From Actinomycetota bacterium (GTDB lineage: Bacteria > Actinomycetota > Thermoleophilia > Gaiellales > Gaiellaceae), in assembly GCA_005883245.1 (NCBI GenBank), contig VAXT01000006.1, forward strand, positions 14,410 through 22,276: a DNA stretch of 7,867 nt. The letters are read 5' to 3'. The translations under genes were made by a program, and so were the position numbers. The notes beneath the pieces are model-generated. The model was given only the letters and a program-made list of their open reading frames with translations, had not been told where the DNA came from and made no database searches. Shown here one piece after another: positions 6,723 through 7,867 of this stretch (positions within the stretch are counted from its first letter, which is position 1; each line of letters opens with the position of its first letter).

Positions 6723-6731
6723 ACAGTAGCA
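6723..6731 (-). promoter_or_regulatory. Candidate extended -10 promoter of the helicase gene
   Basis: On the minus strand this reads TGCTACTGT, an extended -10 (TGn) followed by TANNNT. Transcription would start near 6716, giving a leader of about 100 nt before ATG 6616 that contains the SD hairpin. No strong -35 is seen; TTCTGC at an 18-bp spacing is only a partial match. Confidence 0.4.
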
Positions 6732-6758
6732 GGCGGCGATTTGCAGGCAGAAAAGAAC

Positions 6759-6773
6759 GGCCCGTCGGGGGCC
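6759..6773. repeat. Small GC-rich inverted repeat between the divergent promoters
   Basis: GGCCC (6759-6763) and GGGCC (6769-6773) are perfect complements around a 5-nt loop. Read on the minus strand, the hairpin is followed by GTTCTTTTCTG, a short T-rich run resembling a weak terminator. No minus-strand gene enters from that side, so an operator between the two promoters is equally likely. Confidence 0.3.
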
Positions 6774-6779
6774 TGCCGC

Positions 6780-6785
6780 TAGAAT
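6780..6785 (+). promoter_or_regulatory. Candidate -10 box of the small-protein/cold-shock operon
   Basis: TAGAAT is a strong -10 match (TATAAT with one change). Transcription would start near 6792, leaving a leader of about 76 nt before ATG 6868. The box overlaps ATG 6784, which argues against that ATG as the translation start. The -35 region is not recognisable. Confidence 0.5.
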
Positions 6786-6812
6786 GAGGTTGTCAGACGC
6801 GAATCCGGTCGC

Positions 6813-6866
6813 GCGCTTGGCGCCTTCCGCTTCGTCGAAAGCGCAGTCTCCGAAAGGGAGGAAGGC
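6813..6866 (+). promoter_or_regulatory. Structured leader with competing helices, one masking the SD
   Basis: Three perfect complementary pairs are visible. GCCTTCC (6822-6828) can pair with GGAAGGC (6860-6866), covering the 3' half of the Shine-Dalgarno region. GCGCTT (6813-6818) can pair with AAGCGC (6839-6844). CGCTT (6828-6832) can also pair with AAGCG (6839-6843). The 6813/6839 helix and the SD-masking helix interlock, so they either exclude each other or form a pseudoknot. This is the logic of a switchable leader; no folding energy was computed. Confidence 0.45.
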
Positions 6867-6867
6867 C

Positions 6868-7068
6868 ATGGCTTCAAGCAGCAAGCGCCAGCAAACGATG
6901 GCGAAACGGAACCGCGAACAGGCGGTCAAAGAGAAGGCGGCGCTCAAGCTCGAGAAGAAGTACGCCGCCGCCCGGGAACGCCAGGCGAAGGCCGCCGAAG
7001 AGATGTACGGACACCTTCGAGGCCCCGAGGAGGCGAGCCGAGGCCCCGAGGGCACGGAACAGCCGTGA
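6868..7068 (+). CDS. Small Lys/Ala-rich coiled-coil protein (66 residues)
   Basis: A small hydrophilic protein of unknown function. It opens MASSSKRQQTMAKRNREQ, and residues about 11-47 are a continuous Lys/Glu/Ala/Arg-rich helix suggestive of a coiled coil or an RNA-binding helix. The tail (50-66) is Gly/Pro/Glu-rich with RGPEE and RGPEG repeated. It has no signal peptide or membrane segment. ATG 6868 was chosen because AAAGGGAGG lies upstream with 6 nt between GGAGG and the ATG. The earlier in-frame ATG 6784 sits inside a -10-like box and would add 28 residues of leader sequence. Its TGA overlaps the ATG of the cold-shock-domain gene (TGATG), implying coupled translation and probably a joint role in RNA handling. 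That role is inference from context. Confidence 0.75.
   Translation: MASSSKRQQTMAKRNREQAVKEKAALKLEKKYAAARERQAKAAEEMYGHLRGPEEASRGPEGTEQP
7018..7051 (+). repeat. 13-bp tandem direct repeat inside the small-protein gene
   Basis: CGAGGCCCCGAGG occurs exactly at 7018-7030 and again at 7039-7051, a 21-bp period that keeps the reading frame. It encodes RGPEE and then RGPEG, so the tail probably arose by a local seven-codon duplication. Confidence 0.75.
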
Positions 7069-7316
7069 TGCGCGGCACGATGGTCTGGTTCAACGAAGAG
7101 AAGGGCCACGGCTACATCTCGACCGAGACCGGCGAGCGGCTCTTCGTCTCGGAACAAGGCTTCGCCGGGGGGAACGCGCCGAAAGGTCGGTGCGCGGGAC
7201 TGGCGGTCGAGTTCGAGATCGCGACGAACATCGACGGCCGCGAAGCAGTCGGCAGCTTCCTCGTCGAAGATCCGATGCCTCCACGCGCGCGGCGCCGCCA
7301 CCGAGCCGGCCGCTAG
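7068..7316 (+). CDS. Divergent cold-shock-domain protein
   Basis: An 82-residue single-domain protein of the cold-shock (CSD/OB-fold) family, which binds single-stranded RNA or DNA and melts mRNA structure. The opening RGTMVWFNEEKGHGYIS matches the CSD start, with W7, F8, N9 and RNP1 as KGHGYIS (12-18, usual form KGFGFI). RNP2 is LFVSEQGF (25-32) where typical proteins have VFVHFSAI, so the conserved His and Phe are lost and RNA contacts probably differ. The strand LAVEFEI and a GREAV turn (58-61) follow as in the family. A basic tail, RARRRHRAGR (73-82), is added beyond the normal domain end. ATG 7068 overlaps the upstream stop as TGATG and is preferred over GTG 7065 and ATG 7080. Together with the divergent helicase it fits an RNA-remodelling role. 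Confidence 0.88.
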   Translation: MRGTMVWFNEEKGHGYISTETGERLFVSEQGFAGGNAPKGRCAGLAVEFEIATNIDGREAVGSFLVEDPMPPRARRRHRAGR

Positions 7317-7318
7317 CG

Positions 7319-7336
7319 CAGCAGACCCACCTGCTG
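7319..7336. repeat. Inverted repeat between the cold-shock and ABC genes
   Basis: CAGCAG (7319-7324) and CTGCTG (7331-7336) are perfect complements around a 6-nt loop, starting 3 nt after the cold-shock-domain stop codon. There is no T-tract, so it is a poor intrinsic terminator. It could be an operator or a processing hairpin. Confidence 0.4.
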
Positions 7337-7337
7337 G

Positions 7338-7343
7338 CATCCT
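7338..7343 (+). promoter_or_regulatory. Weak candidate -10 box of the ABC ATPase gene
   Basis: CATCCT lies 6 nt before GTG 7350, the same distance as for the exchanger operon, but its first base departs from TANNNT. No Shine-Dalgarno sequence is visible before the GTG. The gene could instead be read through from the cold-shock operon, 33 nt away. Confidence 0.2.
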
Positions 7344-7349
7344 GAGCCG

Positions 7350-7867
7350 GTGGCCGAAGAGCTCGCCATCCGCCTGCGCGGGGTCGTCAAGCGCTACGGG
7401 CATATCACCGCGGTCGACCACCTCGATCTCGACGTGCCCACCGGCACTTGTGTCGGGCTGCTCGGTCCGAACGGAGCCGGCAAGTCGACGACGATGCGCA
7501 TGCTCACCGCGCAGGCGATCGCCGACGAGGGCGACCTCCAGGTGCTCGACTTCAAGCTGCCCCGAGACTCGAAGCAGGCCCGCGCGCAGTGCGGCGTCGT
7601 GCCGCAGCTGGACAACCTCGACGTCACGCTGACCGTCGAGCAGAACCTGCTCGTCTTCTCGCACCTGTACCGGATCGGCCGCCACGACCGGCACGAGGCG
7701 ATCGAGCGCTCGCTCGAGCTGGCGAACCTCGTCGAGCGCCGCGACACGCGGGTCGACAAGCTCTCCGGCGGAATGCGGCGCCGCCTGCTGATCGCCCGTG
7801 CGCTCGTCCACAGGCCGCGGCTCGTGCTGATGGACGAGCCGACTGTCGGCCTCGACCCGCAGGTGCG
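7350..7867 (+). CDS. ABC transporter ATP-binding protein, DrrA/NodI type (3' partial)
   Basis: Nucleotide-binding subunit of an ABC exporter that powers a separate ABC-2-type membrane subunit; 172 codons are visible and the frame runs off the window. Motifs in order are an A-loop region VVKRYG (12-17), Walker A GPNGAGKST (about 44-52), a Q-loop in CGVVPQLDNLD (about 86-96), the ABC signature LSGGM (about 138-142) with RRRLLIARAL, Walker B LVLMDEP (about 158-164) and the D-loop TVGLDPQ. The VVPQLDNLD and NLLVFSHLY segments resemble NodI and daunorubicin-exporter (DrrA) ATPases. The start is GTG 7350, immediately before EELAIRLRGVVKRYG, a normal N-terminus for the family. The substrate is unknown; a drug, lipid or glycoconjugate is typical. 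A permease gene is expected just downstream. Confidence 0.93.
   Translation, partial: MAEELAIRLRGVVKRYGHITAVDHLDLDVPTGTCVGLLGPNGAGKSTTMRMLTAQAIADEGDLQVLDFKLPRDSKQARAQCGVVPQLDNLDVTLTVEQNLLVFSHLYRIGRHDRHEAIERSLELANLVERRDTRVDKLSGGMRRRLLIARALVHRPRLVLMDEPTVGLDPQV

Noticed and set aside
6759..6773. An intrinsic terminator for the minus strand
   Set aside because: The stem is only 5 bp, the T-run is interrupted, and no minus-strand gene lies upstream to be terminated; kept only as an inverted repeat.
5540..6782. Two long plus-strand open frames opposite the helicase
   Set aside because: The intact helicase motifs on the minus strand show which frame is coding; the plus-strand translations have no domain.
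6784..6867. An N-terminal extension of the 66-residue protein starting at ATG 6784
   Set aside because: That ATG lies inside the TAGAAT -10 box and lacks an SD, whereas ATG 6868 has AAAGGGAGG at good spacing.
5919..7811. A 630-codon open frame on the minus strand
   Set aside because: It runs antisense through the cold-shock and ABC genes and then out of frame inside the helicase gene; it is a product of GC-rich codon usage with no recognisable domain.
1..7867. CRISPR arrays, insertion sequences, tRNA or rRNA genes, attachment sites
   Set aside because: No regularly spaced repeats, transposase motifs, cloverleaf-like segments or rRNA-like stretches were recognised by eye.

Overview
The window is very GC-rich and almost fully coding. 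GTG starts, short or absent 5' leaders, TANNNT-type -10 boxes next to start codons and the protein families present all suggest a high-GC actinobacterium. The family styles (a cyclase-ATPase-TPR fusion, a divergent cold-shock-domain protein, lysine-rich miniproteins) look most like class Thermoleophilia (Gaiellales/Solirubrobacterales). That placement is inference from style; no marker gene is present.

Layout. (1) 1-2856, plus strand: the 3' part of a large signalling ATPase with TPR-like repeats. Its first visible codons look like the end of a class III nucleotide cyclase domain, so the gene starts before the window. (2) 2849-4762, minus strand: a two-gene operon. A cation/Ca2+ exchanger-family protein is followed after 3 nt by a membrane-anchored protein with an HExxH motif, which overlaps the ATPase gene tail to tail by 8 bp. 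(3) 4763-4786: a 24-bp divergent spacer with a -10-like box for each direction. (4) 4787-5445, plus strand: a 37-residue lysine-rich miniprotein, then a GNAT acetyltransferase whose N-terminus reads upstream of any ATG, GTG or TTG. (5) 5453-6616, minus strand: a complete DEAD-box RNA helicase. (6) 6617-6867: the longest non-coding stretch (251 nt), holding divergent promoters and two structured leaders. (7) 6868-7316, plus strand: a 66-residue lysine/alanine-rich protein translationally coupled (TGATG) to a cold-shock-domain protein. (8) 7350-7867, plus strand: the 5' part of a DrrA/NodI-type ABC transporter ATPase that runs off the window.

How it works together. The most coherent unit is a divergent RNA-remodelling module: the DEAD-box helicase on one side, the small basic protein and cold-shock-domain protein on the other. 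Both transcripts can fold so that their own Shine-Dalgarno sequence is paired. The helicase leader has a 16-bp interrupted hairpin ending on AAGGAG. The other leader has a 7-bp anti-SD helix plus a competing hairpin. This suggests translation controlled by RNA structure, possibly by temperature or by the encoded RNA chaperone and helicase themselves; that regulatory role is inference. No insertion sequence, CRISPR array, tRNA or rRNA was recognised.
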